Below are positions 1 through 10,700 of a stretch of 64,000 nt of DNA, piece by piece. The translations under genes and the position numbers were made by a program. Position 1 is the stretch's first letter; every line of letters begins with the position of its first letter. The notes beneath the pieces were generated by a model. It did not search any database. It saw nothing but the letters and a program-made list of their open reading frames with translations, and was not told the origin of the DNA. This DNA comes from Tetracentron sinense (Eukaryota; Streptophyta; Magnoliopsida; Trochodendrales; Trochodendraceae): positions 6,311,072-6,375,071 of the forward strand of contig CM026566.1 of NCBI GenBank assembly GCA_015143295.1, in the 5' to 3' direction.

Positions 1-825
1 CTAAAGTAGTTATAGATTAAGTTGGAGTTTATTTAATTAATAATAAGATTTATTGTTAATTAATAAATCCTACTAGATAAGATCAAGTTGGAGTAGGATA
101 AGATCATAGTCTATAAATACCCCAACACCCTAGACCATTAAGTAGAATTCTCTAGAATTGTTTCTCTCCTCTCCTCTCCTCTCTCTCTCCAAACCGTGAG
201 CCCCAGGGGAGACCCCTAGGGATTTTCGTGAGCTATATTGGTGGTCCTAGTTGGGTTTTGCAAATCTAGGGTTTTGAACCGTAGTATTATTGGTGATAGA
301 AGGTCTACACCATTGATCTATCTTCTTCCTCTTGCTTCTATAATTCCAAAGAAGATTCTAAAGCTTCGTGGGGATAGCGAAGAACAAGGATCGAACTTCT
401 AGTATTTTTTCAGAGAAATCTCTCCTAAGAGTTCTGACGATTCGAGTGGATTAAGCTTCACCGGTGAAAAAACATTCACCGAGGTGATATGACTAAAACT
501 CTTAGATAATTTTGATGCTTTTTATGGTGTTAAGATCTAGGGGATCCAGTTTCCGCAAAAATTTTTATCCGGATCCCCCTTTAGTTAAGGCGTGCTTAAC
601 CATGGTTAAATGTTAACTAGAGTTGCATTTAATCGTGGTTAAGGGTCTGGTAAGGTCCAAGGTGGGCCCAAGAGGCTAGGCAAGGCCTAAAGTGGCCTCC
701 TACTAGGCCTGGGCCCTTGCAAAAGCCCAAAATCAAAACAAAGTTTAATGTCGGTAATTGGATTATCGACATTTGGAACAATGTTTTTAACTTGTATTTT
801 TGCCTCTGTTAACTAGGGTTAGGGT
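1..825 (+). other. Unassigned LTR-like sequence
   Basis: No coding region is visible. A TATA box (TATAAATA, 112-119) is followed by a CT-rich leader (about 158-200), the usual layout of an LTR U3/R junction, so this may be part of an LTR on the plus strand. Small perfect palindromes occur: TTCACCGGTGAA (458-469), a GGGGATCC/GGATCCCC inverted repeat (about 540-578) and an AATGTCGGTAA hairpin at 747-773 that is nearly the same as one in the G1 LTR at 17869-17895. The sequence from about 690 to 830, plus 5990-6180, resembles the G1 LTR U3 in the opposite orientation. Boundaries cannot be set. Confidence 0.35.
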
Positions 826-1132
826 GTAACTGTCGCGACCCGAAACCCACCCTAGGAGTTAGAGCGAATCTCGGACGACTAATCATGACTTGCATGACTA
901 ACCAACCTGTAAGAATCCACAGAGCATATACAAAGAGGACAAAAATGGCTGAAACATACTCTAACATATCACAGCGGAAGACTTAACCAAACCTCTATGC
1001 ATATACAGTGATTCAAGTTATTACAAAAAAAGGAAACCAAAAGAAGGTGCGGACAGGCCCGCCAAAATACATGAACCTATATCTCTCGTCTCACTCACCC
1101 ACAGCTAACCACTCAGAATCTACAACCACTAC

Positions 1133-1252
1133 CTAATAGTAACCCTCGCCCTGAGGTTCCTCCATAGGTTCCTCGACATACTCCTCCTCCACCCAAGGGC
1201 TCGGAGCACAAACATCGAATGGAGCAGCCGCTCCGCAGTCACCTACCGACAT
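1133..1252 (-). CDS. 39-aa acidic ORF in outer solo LTR, function unknown
   Basis: The ORF starts ATG at 1252 and stops TAG at 1133. The peptide is proline- and glutamate-rich with a central run APSPWVEEEY and a C-terminal GYY. No family is recognised. Its claim to be real rests on comparison: the same 39-codon frame, with the same start and stop and no indels, occurs in the inner solo LTR (3628-3747) and the third solo LTR (35919-36038), although the LTRs around it differ by many indels. Eight of 39 residues differ from the third copy, and five further codons differ silently, which is only weak evidence of selection. It lies a short way from the TGTCGCGACCC end. A 6-bp stem hairpin (1263-1268 with 1278-1283) lies just upstream. 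It could be a spliced exon of a longer reading frame, or non-coding sequence that happens to be open. Confidence 0.45.
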   Translation of the reverse strand: MSVGDCGAAAPFDVCAPSPWVEEEYVEEPMEEPQGEGYY

Positions 1253-1686
1253 AAGAAGTACGGCTGAGCATGGAATACTCAGCGGGTACCAAGCACTAAC
1301 CAACAGTCATAGCAAAACCATAGCAGTATAGGAAGCAGTTCACCATTATAAAGTAGGAACAATTACATCATACAAGAAAGTAAAGCAGTTTATAATCATG
1401 CTTGCATTTCATGAAAAGCCGATTAAACCTGTAGAGCCCCGGACCTTTTCACAGTTAATACATGACACTTTCGTTGCCATTTTTCCTTTAAAGGGGTATA
1501 ATTAATAAATAAGGAAGAAATTTTAAATTCTGAAATGTCAGAAATGTTCCTTTTCGAAGTACGAACACAACGCAAGTTGAATCGTCAAAATCGGATGAAC
1601 GAGTCAAAAGATATGGCCAAAACAGTCTGAACATGTAGGAAATCGTAGCTCGGTTATGCACTAAGGACGTGCTCTGACGTCGTACT

Positions 1687-2010
1687 CTGATAACGTAGCA
1701 CAGACAACGTACTCTGATAACGTATACTGTGTGCATCCGTTGTACAGTTCACAACGGGCACATTGTGCAGCTCACAACGGGTACGTTGTACAACTCACCA
1801 CGGGCACGCTGTACATAAGACAACGGACAACGTGTTCACAGCACCACGAGTTGGTACTATTCACAGCACCACGAGTTGGCACTGTTCACAGCACCACGAG
1901 TTGGCACTGTTCACAGCACCACGAGTTAGCACTGTTCACAGCACCACGAGTTGGCACTGTTCACCGCACAACGAGTGGGCACTATTCACGGCACAATGTG
2001 TTCAGCACTA
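1687..2010 (+). repeat. Tandem array of about 25 bp in inner solo LTR
   Basis: From about 1839 a 25-bp unit containing CACCACGAGTTGGCACTG repeats about seven times. It is preceded by looser units built on ACAACGGGCAC with partial inverted symmetry. The array sits where the other two copies of this LTR carry different arrays (5385-5621 and 37493-37656), next to conserved sequence around 1560-1630. Two overlapping ORFs across it are by-products of the repeat. Confidence 0.8.
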
Positions 2011-2929
2011 TTCACGATCCTCGCGTCATTGCAGAAATCCCAATAAGGGTATTACGGTCTTTTGGTCAGTTCACTCTTACCTTAAGAGTTTAACCCGAGC
2101 CTTTAGGGCATCATTCAACACTTAGAGAGTTTGAGAGAATAGAAGAAGGAGGAGAAGGCGATTCCAATCTAGGGTTTCCATTTTGGAGAGAAATCAAAGG
2201 GTTTTGAGACCCTAGATCACTCCCAGTCCGATTTTCTTCAAGATCTCGACCCAAGCTCGTGCAAAGCTCGTGTTCCAAGCTAGGGCTGCAGCTACACAGT
2301 CGTTTTGGAAGGGGGTTTCTTCCTCATTTCTTCAAGGTCGGTACTTTTTACTACCCTCCTAGTTATAGTTCCTCTTCTCCCTCTATTTCTTTTGATTTTT
2401 CTTTCATTGATACATGTTCTATGAGATGGATGAATGGTGAATGGAGAATGGTAAATGGTGAATGGTGAATGGAGATGGAATGGGCGATTGGATGCCAATG
2501 GTTGTGTGTGATGAACAAATGGGGAAGGGCATTGTTCCAATAATGAACGTACATGTATGATTTGAGAAAGACCCATCTAGAAAAGCATGTTGTAGGGTAA
2601 ATCCATAATGAACACACCATGTTTGATGAAATGCCAAGGTGAATAAAGTGAGCTGTGAATTAGGAAATGCATACCTAAGAAATTCTGAATATTACTAGGG
2701 CCTACGATGGTGTGTTTCTTGCTTTCCCTAAAGGATATGAATATTACATTGCTCAATCATTGATGTTATATGTGTTATGAAATTACCCAAATGTCATATT
2801 TAAATTAAAATGCAAGCATGTACACGGTTCCCACGAGCACGGCATGCATGACATGATTTATCGAGGTTTTCAAGAACATGGTTAGAGGTGGGACATATCC
2901 TACGATATGTTTTACCTCGCTCTTGGCAA

Positions 2930-3290
2930 GGACAAGTCAATCATGCATTATCATAAGAAGGGTCTCCCATCCCCTCGCATGACATGCATAGCATCGCATG
3001 ACACGCATAGCATAGCATGGCATGACACGCATAGCATAGCATTCACATGAAACGCATAACTCTGCATGGCATTACACGCATGGATGCTAGTTGCAACGGG
3101 CTATGAACGGCAACTAGGCATTCACATTCTGCATGGATGCTAGTTGCGACGGGCTATCAACGGCAACTAGGCATTCACATTCCGCATGGATGCTAGTTGC
3201 GACGGGCTATGAACGGCAACTAGGCATACCCATCTGCATATAGGGTACTAGTTGCGACAGACTATGAACGGCAACTAGGCATGTGAACAT
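2930..3290 (+). repeat. Tandem repeats in inner solo LTR (about 53 bp and shorter)
   Basis: GCATGACACGCATAGCATAG-type short repeats (about 2980-3070) are followed by four units of about 53 bp containing ATGCTAGTTGCGACGGGC (3079-3290). The unit has an internal inverted repeat, TAGTTGC with GCAACTA. At the same position the other two copies carry a different unit (see 4150-4545 and 36430-36590), so this segment of the LTR varies by repeat replacement. Confidence 0.8.
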
Positions 3291-3627
3291 GTTTAAATTA
3301 TGAACAAGCAAGCATGATACTCGCATGACACGCATGACATGACATGGCACGCATGATGCAAGCATGACAAGCATAACACGGTTAACAGGTTCACAATCAC
3401 GCAAAGGGTATTTCAAGTCAAGTCAAGTGCACGATGTTTTCAAGGGTTTTATCAGTCTTTCTGAATGCAAGCATGAATATAAATTGCTTTACTTCCTCGT
3501 ATGATATAAATTGTTCCTGTTCTATATATGCAAATTTGTTTCCTACTTTATGTATGCTATCTGTATACTATGACCGTTGGTTAGTATTTAGTACCCGCTG
3601 AGTATTCCATGCTCAGCCGTACTTCTT

Positions 3628-3747
3628 ATGTCGGCAGGTTCTGAGGGAGCTGCTGCTCCAGTTGATATTTGTGCTCCTGGTCCATGGGTGGAGGAGGAGT
3701 ACGTCGAGGGGCCTTTGGAGGAACCTCCCGTAGAGGGTTACCATTAG
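3628..3747 (+). CDS. 39-aa acidic ORF in inner solo LTR, function unknown
   Basis: ATG at 3628, TAG at 3745-3747. Homologous in frame, length and position to the ORFs at 1133-1252 (minus) and 35919-36038 (minus). The middle reads APGPWVEEEY and the end EGYH, and the peptide is strongly acidic. Differences among the three copies are substitutions only. A hairpin with a 6-bp stem (3597-3602 with 3612-3617) lies upstream, and its loop and 3' arm contain another ATG (3609-3611) that opens an 11-codon upstream ORF overlapping this start. No signal peptide or known domain is seen. A sequence resembling a splice acceptor (TCGGCAG|GT) lies a few bases after the ATG, so the frame might be entered by splicing instead. 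Translation is unproven. Confidence 0.45.
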   Translation: MSAGSEGAAAPVDICAPGPWVEEEYVEGPLEEPPVEGYH

Positions 3748-4149
3748 GTGGTTGTAGATTCTGAGTGAATAGCTGTGGGTGAGATGAGAGATTATATCCA
3801 CGTATTTTGGCGGGTCTGTCTGCACTTTCTTTTTGTTGCTTTCTGTATAAACTTGGATTTGCGTATGTATATACATAGAGGTTTGGTAGACTTCCGCTGT
3901 GCTTTATGGTCATGCTTCCGCTGTTATCCTCTATTGTATATGCTCTGTGGGTTTTTGCAGGTTGGTTTGTCAAGCAAGTCATGTAAGCCATGATTAGTCG
4001 TCCAAAGTTCACTCTAACTCCTAGGGTGGGTTTTGGGTCGCGACAAAACCCTTGAAAACACCGTGCACTTGACTTCCCTTAGAATACCACTTTCATGCTT
4101 GAAAACTTGTCTATCGATCATGCATATCATGCCATACCATACTTGCTTA

Positions 4150-4545
4150 CTTGGAATTTAAACTACTTGTGAGGGAAGGGAGACCCTTCTTCCTAAGTCA
4201 TGTATCATGCTTGCTTGTTCGGAAAAGAAATCTACTTGCGAGGGAAGGGAGACAGTTCTTCCTAATGCTCATGTCATGTCATGCTTGCTTGGAAAGTAAA
4301 CTACTTGCGAGGGAAGGGAGACCCTTCTTCCTAGAATGCTCATGCTTGTCATGCCATGTCATGTCGTGCTTGTATCATGCTTGGAACAGTAAACTACTTG
4401 TGAGGGAAGGGAGACCCTTCTTCCTAAATGCTAGTGTCATGTCCTTTCACTTGTGAGATGTCCTTGTGAGATGCACTTGCGAGGGAAGGGAGACCCTTCT
4501 TATGATATGTACTTGCGAGGGAAAGGAGACCCTTCTTTATGCTAA
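4150..4545. repeat. Dispersed direct repeats of GAGGGAAGGGAGACCC in outer LTR
   Basis: About seven copies of CTTGCGAGGGAAGGGAGAC followed by CCTTCTT, spaced by variable CATGCTTG-rich sequence. The same motif is repeated about four times in the third solo LTR (36430-36590) and is reduced to a single copy in the inner LTR near 2960-2985. Confidence 0.75.
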
Positions 4546-5384
4546 TGCATGATTGTCTTGTCCTTGCCAAAAGCGAAGTGAAACATATCGTAGGATATGC
4601 CCCACCTCTAAATCTCGTTCTTGAAAATACCGATAAAACATGTCATGCATGCCGTGCTCGTGAGATCGTGTGCATTCTTGCATTGGAATTTAAATATGGC
4701 ATTTGGGAAATTCACACACATAAAACATCAACAACTTGGGTAAGTAAATAGTTGTGCAATTTTAAGGGAAGTAAGAATCACACTATCATAAGTCCTAGCA
4801 ATTCCATACCCATTTTAACATGCATTTTCTAATAACAAATCATAAATTTCTTCATTGTGGCATTTTATCAAACACATGGTGTGTACGTTATTTTTAACCT
4901 AACGTACATGTGTATTTGTTATTATCACAATGCCCTTCCCATTTTCATTCATCACAACACATACATCACGGCATCCAATCGCCCATTCACATCCACACAT
5001 CTCCACCCATTCATCCATTTCCATTATCTTGTTTAGAAATTTTAGGAAAAACATAAAACAAAATAAGAGTATGAACTAGGAGGGTAGTGTAGGGTACCGA
5101 CCTTGATTTGGGTTGAAGAACACCCTTGATGTGTAGTTCCAACTTGAGGAAGAATTCCCACTTTGTTGAGGAACTCTAGTTGCTTGAGGAAGGTCCTTTG
5201 CTTGAAAATCTTCAAGAATGAGCCTCCCTTGATCTCCAATCCAAGCTCCTTTGAAGGGTTTTTTTCCCAAAATCCACTCCCCTTTCTCTTCCCTCTTTCT
5301 CTCCTCTAGGTTAGAAAAACCTAAAATGAGGAATCCCTAACAAGAATGGGTTTAAAACCCCCAAATCCGAAATCTGCTACCGCG

Positions 5385-5621
5385 TGCGATCGATCGCAGA
5401 TCCCTGCGATCTATCACATATGGGTGCGATCTATCGTATAAGAACCCGAACATACCTGGCCTGAAATTCCCTGCATGCGATCGATCGCACATACTTGCGA
5501 TCGATCGCAGATCCTTGCGATCTATCGCACCTGGGGAACCATCTATCACATCTGAACCCGAGAGTTTGGAAACCATTACGCCTGTATGCGATCGATTGCA
5601 CCAAACCTGCGATCGATCGTA
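5385..5621. repeat. Palindrome array TGCGATCGATCGCA, eight near-copies
   Basis: Perfect or near-perfect 14-bp palindromes lie at 5385, 5405, 5425, 5476, 5496, 5516, 5587 and 5608. The array is bounded by sequence conserved in all three solo LTRs (TTTTGACTCGTTCGTC near 5680). In the called orientation it lies upstream of the CT-rich leader and a weak TATA-like TTTTAAAC (about 5350), the place expected for promoter elements. Confidence 0.85.
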
Positions 5622-6180
5622 GCTTCCAGATTTTGTTGTTTTTGTCCCATTTTTCCACACTTTGGTAATTCGGCCATAATTTTTGACTCGTTCGTCTGAT
5701 TTTGATGATTCAACTTGCGTTGGATTCGTCTCTCGAAAAGGGACATTCCTGAAATTTCATAATTTCTAATTTCTTCTTTATTTATTAAACAAATTGCCCC
5801 TACAGTCGACTGATCTGCAAATGGGTTTCCGTAACTCGGGCTTTCGACATACCCTACTTAGGAATCCCACCTTTTAAACACTTAGAGTTCTTTAAAAATT
5901 TTCATTTCATAGAAAAGGAAGATTACAAAGGAAAAATGCCTTGGCATGAGTCCCAATACATGGTAAAAGTTTCGGGGCTCTACAGTAACCCAGGGTGAAA
6001 CAAGGTGATGGGAGTGTAGAGGAGACTTCTGAGGAAAGATCAGGCTTTGTGTGGGCCCTAGGGGATGCCTGGAGTGGGCCCTACAAAGCTGCAAACATAC
6101 TGCAACAAAAAGCTCTAATTAGCGGTAGATGTTCTATTGCCAATTTGAAACTAGGCCAGCATCTGATTGGCGGTAGAAGG

Positions 6181-7692
6181 TGTTAGCCTCAGGGTTAGTT
6201 TGGTACCGAAGGAATAGGAATAAAAGCACCCCTAATAATTTTGATAATAACATAATAACGAAATGAAATATTTAGTACTGATAATCTTGTTTAAGTGCCT
6301 GAACATTTCAGAAGATAAGGTTAATAGTACTCCAATCATGAAAAAGGATGGATATTACCCAATAAGAAGTTCAACTCAATGTACACAAGAAGAAGAGCCA
6401 AAACTAGACAATAGTCCAAGTCGGGTCCACTGAAGATAAAAGATAAAATCACAAGACCCAAGTCAAGCCAAGATCATCTCTCAAGAATTTTAATGTAGTT
6501 ATCTTATATTTTAAGAGTTCAAGTTTTATGTAAAAAGTCCTCAAAAGAATGGTAAGTTGAAAAGCTCAAAAACCATAGATTGACCATAGGAGCCTAAGAC
6601 ATCCTTTAAAACCAATTGAAGGCCCAAATGGATCATAAAAATATGTTAAAAAGATAGCTAATTGACCTAGGAAATCTATTTCATATCTTTGGTCTGATCT
6701 AGAACAGAATTTAGACTTTTCCCTCTGAATTCATCGACGAATGCTCAGCAAAAGCTAAATTCGGCGATGAACTCATGATAGAATTTTTGAAATTCAGTTC
6801 CGTCTCATGAATTCGTTGACGAAATATCTGGTTGGGTTGAATTCGGCGACGAAGTCATTACAGGATTTTTCAAGATTCAATTCTGTCTCTTGTATCCGAC
6901 GACGAATTTGAGTGGGAACTCCACTTCGTCGACGAAATCTGTTTTGATATTGAAAATCGATGTAACGGCTAGTTTGCAACAAATCAAAAAGCATTAAATG
7001 CTTCTCGAACGACACTATTGGATCAAGTGCTATAAAAGGAGTTCATTTATAAACAAATAATAACTCTTGATCATTGCAATAACTCCTATTCATCACTCAT
7101 TCATTGCTATTGAATCTTACTCACTCTCATACTTAGAAAATCCCCAAAAATCTCTCTTGAGCTTACTGAACCCCAATTTCTTTTTGAGAGACTTTATTAG
7201 AGTTTGTATTTCACTCTTATCCAGCTCATTTAAGGAACTTTCTTTTCGGATTTTCAATCCAAAAACTCTTTTATTGAGATCAGTTAAGAATCTAGGATTC
7301 TTGCACTAAAGTTGTTGCTTCAGTTTTATCAAGAGAGGGTTGTGCTCTTGAAAGGTTCCTACACAGCCTAAAGGAGAGCTTGTAAAGGTATCATGTCAAC
7401 CTATAAGAGAGAGTGTAAGGCTTTGGACTCCACCCGTGAAGGAGCTGTGCGATTAAGGAATCGTAGTGAATCCTCTAGCTAGAGGCTTAGGCGGGAGTAG
7501 GCTGGTTTGCTGAACCTCATAAACAAATCTTGAGTTTGCACTCTCCTTATCTCTTCTCCCTTTCTTGTAATATTCTATTGTTTTAGCTTGTTGCATATTT
7601 TATTTCATTTCGCTTATTGAACTTGTAGTTCATCACTTTAAGTTTGCCATAGACCCTATTCACCCCCCTTTAGGGTCATCACCTGGCCTACA
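6181..7692 (+). repeat. 5' LTR of copy A
   Basis: Starts TGTTAGCCTCAGGG and ends CCTGGCCTACA, directly before the primer site. It matches the 3' LTR at 15496-16990 and the LTRs of copy B along its length. U3 carries the palindromes and TATA box listed separately. An 80-codon open stretch at 7067-7309 lies in the R/U5 leader and is broken in copy B, so it is not called as a gene. Confidence 0.95.
6730..7040 (+). promoter_or_regulatory. LTR promoter: six TTCGNCGACGAA palindromes plus TATA box
   Basis: Motifs start at 6730, 6760, 6812, 6842, 6895 and 6925, the last being the perfect palindrome TTCGTCGACGAA. A TATA box (TATAAAAGG) follows at 7031. Copy B has six matching motifs at about 26629-26817. 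Palindromic motifs in LTR cis-regions have been described for maize Sireviruses; a promoter role here is inferred from position. Confidence 0.75.
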
Positions 7693-7694
7693 AT

Positions 7695-7707
7695 TGGTAT
7701 CAGAGCC
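7695..7707 (+). other. Primer binding site, initiator Met tRNA
   Basis: TGGTATCAGAGCC, complementary to the 3' end of plant initiator methionine tRNA, two bases after the 5' LTR. This is the standard primer site of plant copia elements. Confidence 0.93.
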
Positions 7708-7752
7708 TAATACTCTAAGTAGATCTAACCAATCTGAGTAATCGATTTTATT

Positions 7753-10700
7753 GTGACAAACAATGTTTTTGCAACAAGCCTAGGAGAAGGACAGTCCACC
7801 ACTAGACTTCCTTTGTTTAATGGAGAAAATTATAACTACTAGAAAACTAGGATGATGTATTACATCCAAGCTCTAGATTATGAGTGTTGGAGAGTAATAG
7901 TCAATGGCCCTCATCTTCCCACAAAAACTGTGGATGATGTTAGAATTCCTAAGGTAGAGGAAGAATGGAATGAAGCTGATATTAAGCTCATTCAAATCAA
8001 TACTAAAGCTATTAGCAACCTCTACTGTGGTTTAAGTCCCCAAAAATTTAACAGAGTTTCTGGATGTGACTCTGCTAAAGAAATATGGGATAAACTGAAA
8101 GTCACATATGAAGGGACTAATCAGGTTAAAGAAGAAAAGATTAGCATCCTTGTTCACAAGTATGAATTATTCAAAATGGAAAAAGAAGAATCTGTTGGTG
8201 ATATGTTCACCAGATTTACTAACATTCTAAATGGTCTGAAATCTCTAGGTAAGGTGTATTCAAATACAGAAAATGTGAGAATATTCTGAGATCACTGCCC
8301 AAGGAATGGACTCCAAAAGTGACAGGAATTCAAGAAGCCAAGGACCTCACCAAATTGCCTATGGATGAGCTGTTGGGATCTCTTATGACTCATGAAGTCA
8401 TAATGAAGGATCAAATGCCTGATAAACCAAGAACCAAGAAAGGGCTGGCCCTCAAGACTACTCAAGCTGAAAACAGTAATGATGAAACCAATAGTGATGA
8501 TAAAGATATAGCCTTAACGGGCAAGAAGGTTCAAAAGGTTCCTCAAGCATAAGTAGAACTTCAAAAAGAGACCAGACAAGAAAGAGTTCTCAAAAGAAGT
8601 GAACAAAGCTAAATCAAGGAAGAAGTAACCTTTTATTTCTTATGAATGCAAGAAGCTAGGCCACATAAGAACTGACTGTACTCAACTCAAAAAGAGCCAA
8701 AAGTACATGAAAAAAGCTATGATGACTACTTGGGATGACATAGAGGGGAGCAAGTCAGGAGATTCAAGTGATGAAGAAGTGGAAAATTTGTGCCTCATGG
8801 CAAATGAGGATGAGGTAACTTCTTCCCCAAATGATTCTCTCTCATATGATGAAATAAGAGAAGCATTTGATGAACTTTATATTGAATTTGGTAGAATAGC
8901 TAAACTAAATAAATTGTTTAAAAAGGAAATCCACACTCTTACACAATCATGTGAGACTTTGCAAAAGAAAAGAGTGTGTTGGCTATTGAGAATGAGGAAT
9001 TAAGTAAGAAATTAAATAATGTTCAAAGTGTTCCGTATGACTCACCTTGTGAATGTGATGAGCTAAACGCTAAAGTCGAGGACTTGACTAATACTGTCCT
9101 CACATTCACAAATGGTCAAAAGAATCTAGAGAGACTTTTAGGACAACAAAGATGTGTCTTTAACAAAGCTGGACTAGGTTATAATAGTTTTTCAAAACAA
9201 AAAGATTATCAAAACTTCGTTACAAAAGTAAGTAGTAACCAAACTCCACCATCTACTGTATTTTCTAATGGTAAAATAATTAGAAAAGTTTGGTTTCCAA
9301 GAGGAACAGCTTATCATTCAAAAATTGACCATGATATGGGTTCCCAAGGGAACTAATCCTCCAAAATCAAAACTCAGATTACTTTGGGTGCCATCCAAAA
9401 CTGTTTGGGTATCGGGGGAAAAGTATCTTGGAGTTACTTGAATTGAATGTATAGGTATGCTTCAAGTCAAGAACTTCCAAGACAACATGGTTCTTGGACA
9501 GCGGATGTTTAAGGCATATAACCGGAAACAAGGAGCTATTTGCATCAATTACTCGAAAGAATGACGGTCATGTGACATTTGGAGACAATGCTAAAGGGAA
9601 GATCATTGGCATAGGTAACATTGGTAAGAGTAAATCTATTTGTATTGAGAATGTATTACTTGTTGATGGCCTTAAACATAATCTCATTAGTATTAGTCAA
9701 CTTTGTGATAAGGGATTGAATGTTTCATTTAAGTCAAATATCTGCATGATTAAGGATAAAGATAATCTAAATACTTTCTTTGTCGCACATAGAAATGAGA
9801 ATGTTTATACCTTAGATTTTGATGAAATAAAATCTTAAAACATGATGTGCTTTTCTGCTTTAGATGAAGCAAGTTGGCTATGGTATAGGAGACTAGGACA
9901 TGCTAGTATGGATCTTTTGTCTAAACTCTCTAAAAATGAATTAGTTAAAGGATTACCTAAAACTAAGTTCATTAAAGATAAAATCTGTGATGCTTGCCAG
10001 CTTGGAAAACAAATAAAATCTTCATTCAAAACCAAGAAAATAATCTCTACCACTAGGCCTTTAGAACTTTTGCACATGGATCTTTTTGGTCCAAATGAAG
10101 TAGCTAGCCTAGCTGGAAAAACCTATGCATTTGTAATTGTGGATGATTTTTCTAGGTACTCTTGGGTACTATTTCTTTCTCATAAAAATGAAACACCTCT
10201 ATTTAAAAAGTTTTGTAAAAGAGTTCAAAATGAAAATGGTTATTCTATTAACAACATAAGAAGTGATAGATGAGGAAAATTTAAAAATAAAGAGCTTGAA
10301 TTATTTTTTGATGAAAATAGTTTTAATCATAATTTTTCAGCACCTCGAACTCCACAACAAAAAGGTGTCGTAGAAAGAAAGAATAGATCTCTTCAAGAAA
10401 TGGCAAGAACAATGCTTGATGAAAATAAATTACCTAATTATTTTTGGGCTGAAGCCATTAACACTTCATGCTATGTAATTAACAGAGTGGTTATAAGAAA
10501 CAAGTTAAATGAAACTTCCTATGAGCTTTGGAATGGAAGAATCCCTAATATAAGTTACTTCAAGGTGTTTGGATGTAAATGTTTTATACTTAATGATAAA
10601 CAATATCTTAAGAAATTTGATGCAAAATTAGTAGAAGAAATTTTCTTAGGATACTCTACTAATAGCAAAGCTTATAAAGTGTTTAATAAGAAATCATTAA

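Larger units (their letters stand above)
1430..4045 (+). mobile_element. Inner solo LTR (2616 bp), inserted in the outer LTR
   Basis: It begins TGTAGAGCCCCGG and ends GGGTCGCGACA, flanked by perfect AAACC duplications (1425-1429 and 4046-4050). The sequence on either side joins into one continuous LTR of the same family in the opposite orientation. Read on the plus strand it has, in order: a block around 1610-1625 shared with other families (minus-strand GGCCATATCT), a 25-bp tandem array, a purine-rich leader (about 2130-2200), a possible splice donor CAAG|GTCGGTAC (about 2334), a repeat-rich middle, and the 39-codon ORF near the end. Orientation is inferred from this layout. Confidence 0.9.
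831..5984 (-). mobile_element. Outer solo LTR (about 2.53 kb net), split by another solo LTR
   Basis: The plus strand begins TGTCGCGACCC and ends GGGGCTCTACA, and is flanked by perfect 5-bp duplications GTAAC (826-830 and 5985-5989), as expected for an LTR retrotransposon product. No internal region is present, so it is a solo LTR. It is interrupted at 1430-4045 by a second copy; its own parts are 831-1429 and 4051-5984. TG...CA termini fit either orientation. I call minus because in that direction a CT-rich leader and a 39-codon ORF read as sense. Ty3/gypsy is likely from LTR length and TSD, but without an internal region this is inference. Confidence 0.88.

Noticed and set aside
1731-2125. 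Two overlapping 120-codon ORFs
   Set aside because: They lie across the 25-bp tandem array, and an open frame follows from the repeat; not kept in the other two LTR copies.
831-4045. A 3.2-kb DNA transposon with about 550-bp terminal inverted repeats
   Set aside because: The 'inverted repeats' are parts of two nested LTRs; two perfect 5-bp duplications (GTAAC, AAACC) and the continuation of the outer LTR to 5984 explain the structure fully.
7067-7309. 80-codon ORF in the LTR leader, also at 16364-16606
   Set aside because: The two are LTRs of one element, so sharing is expected; the frame is broken in copy B.
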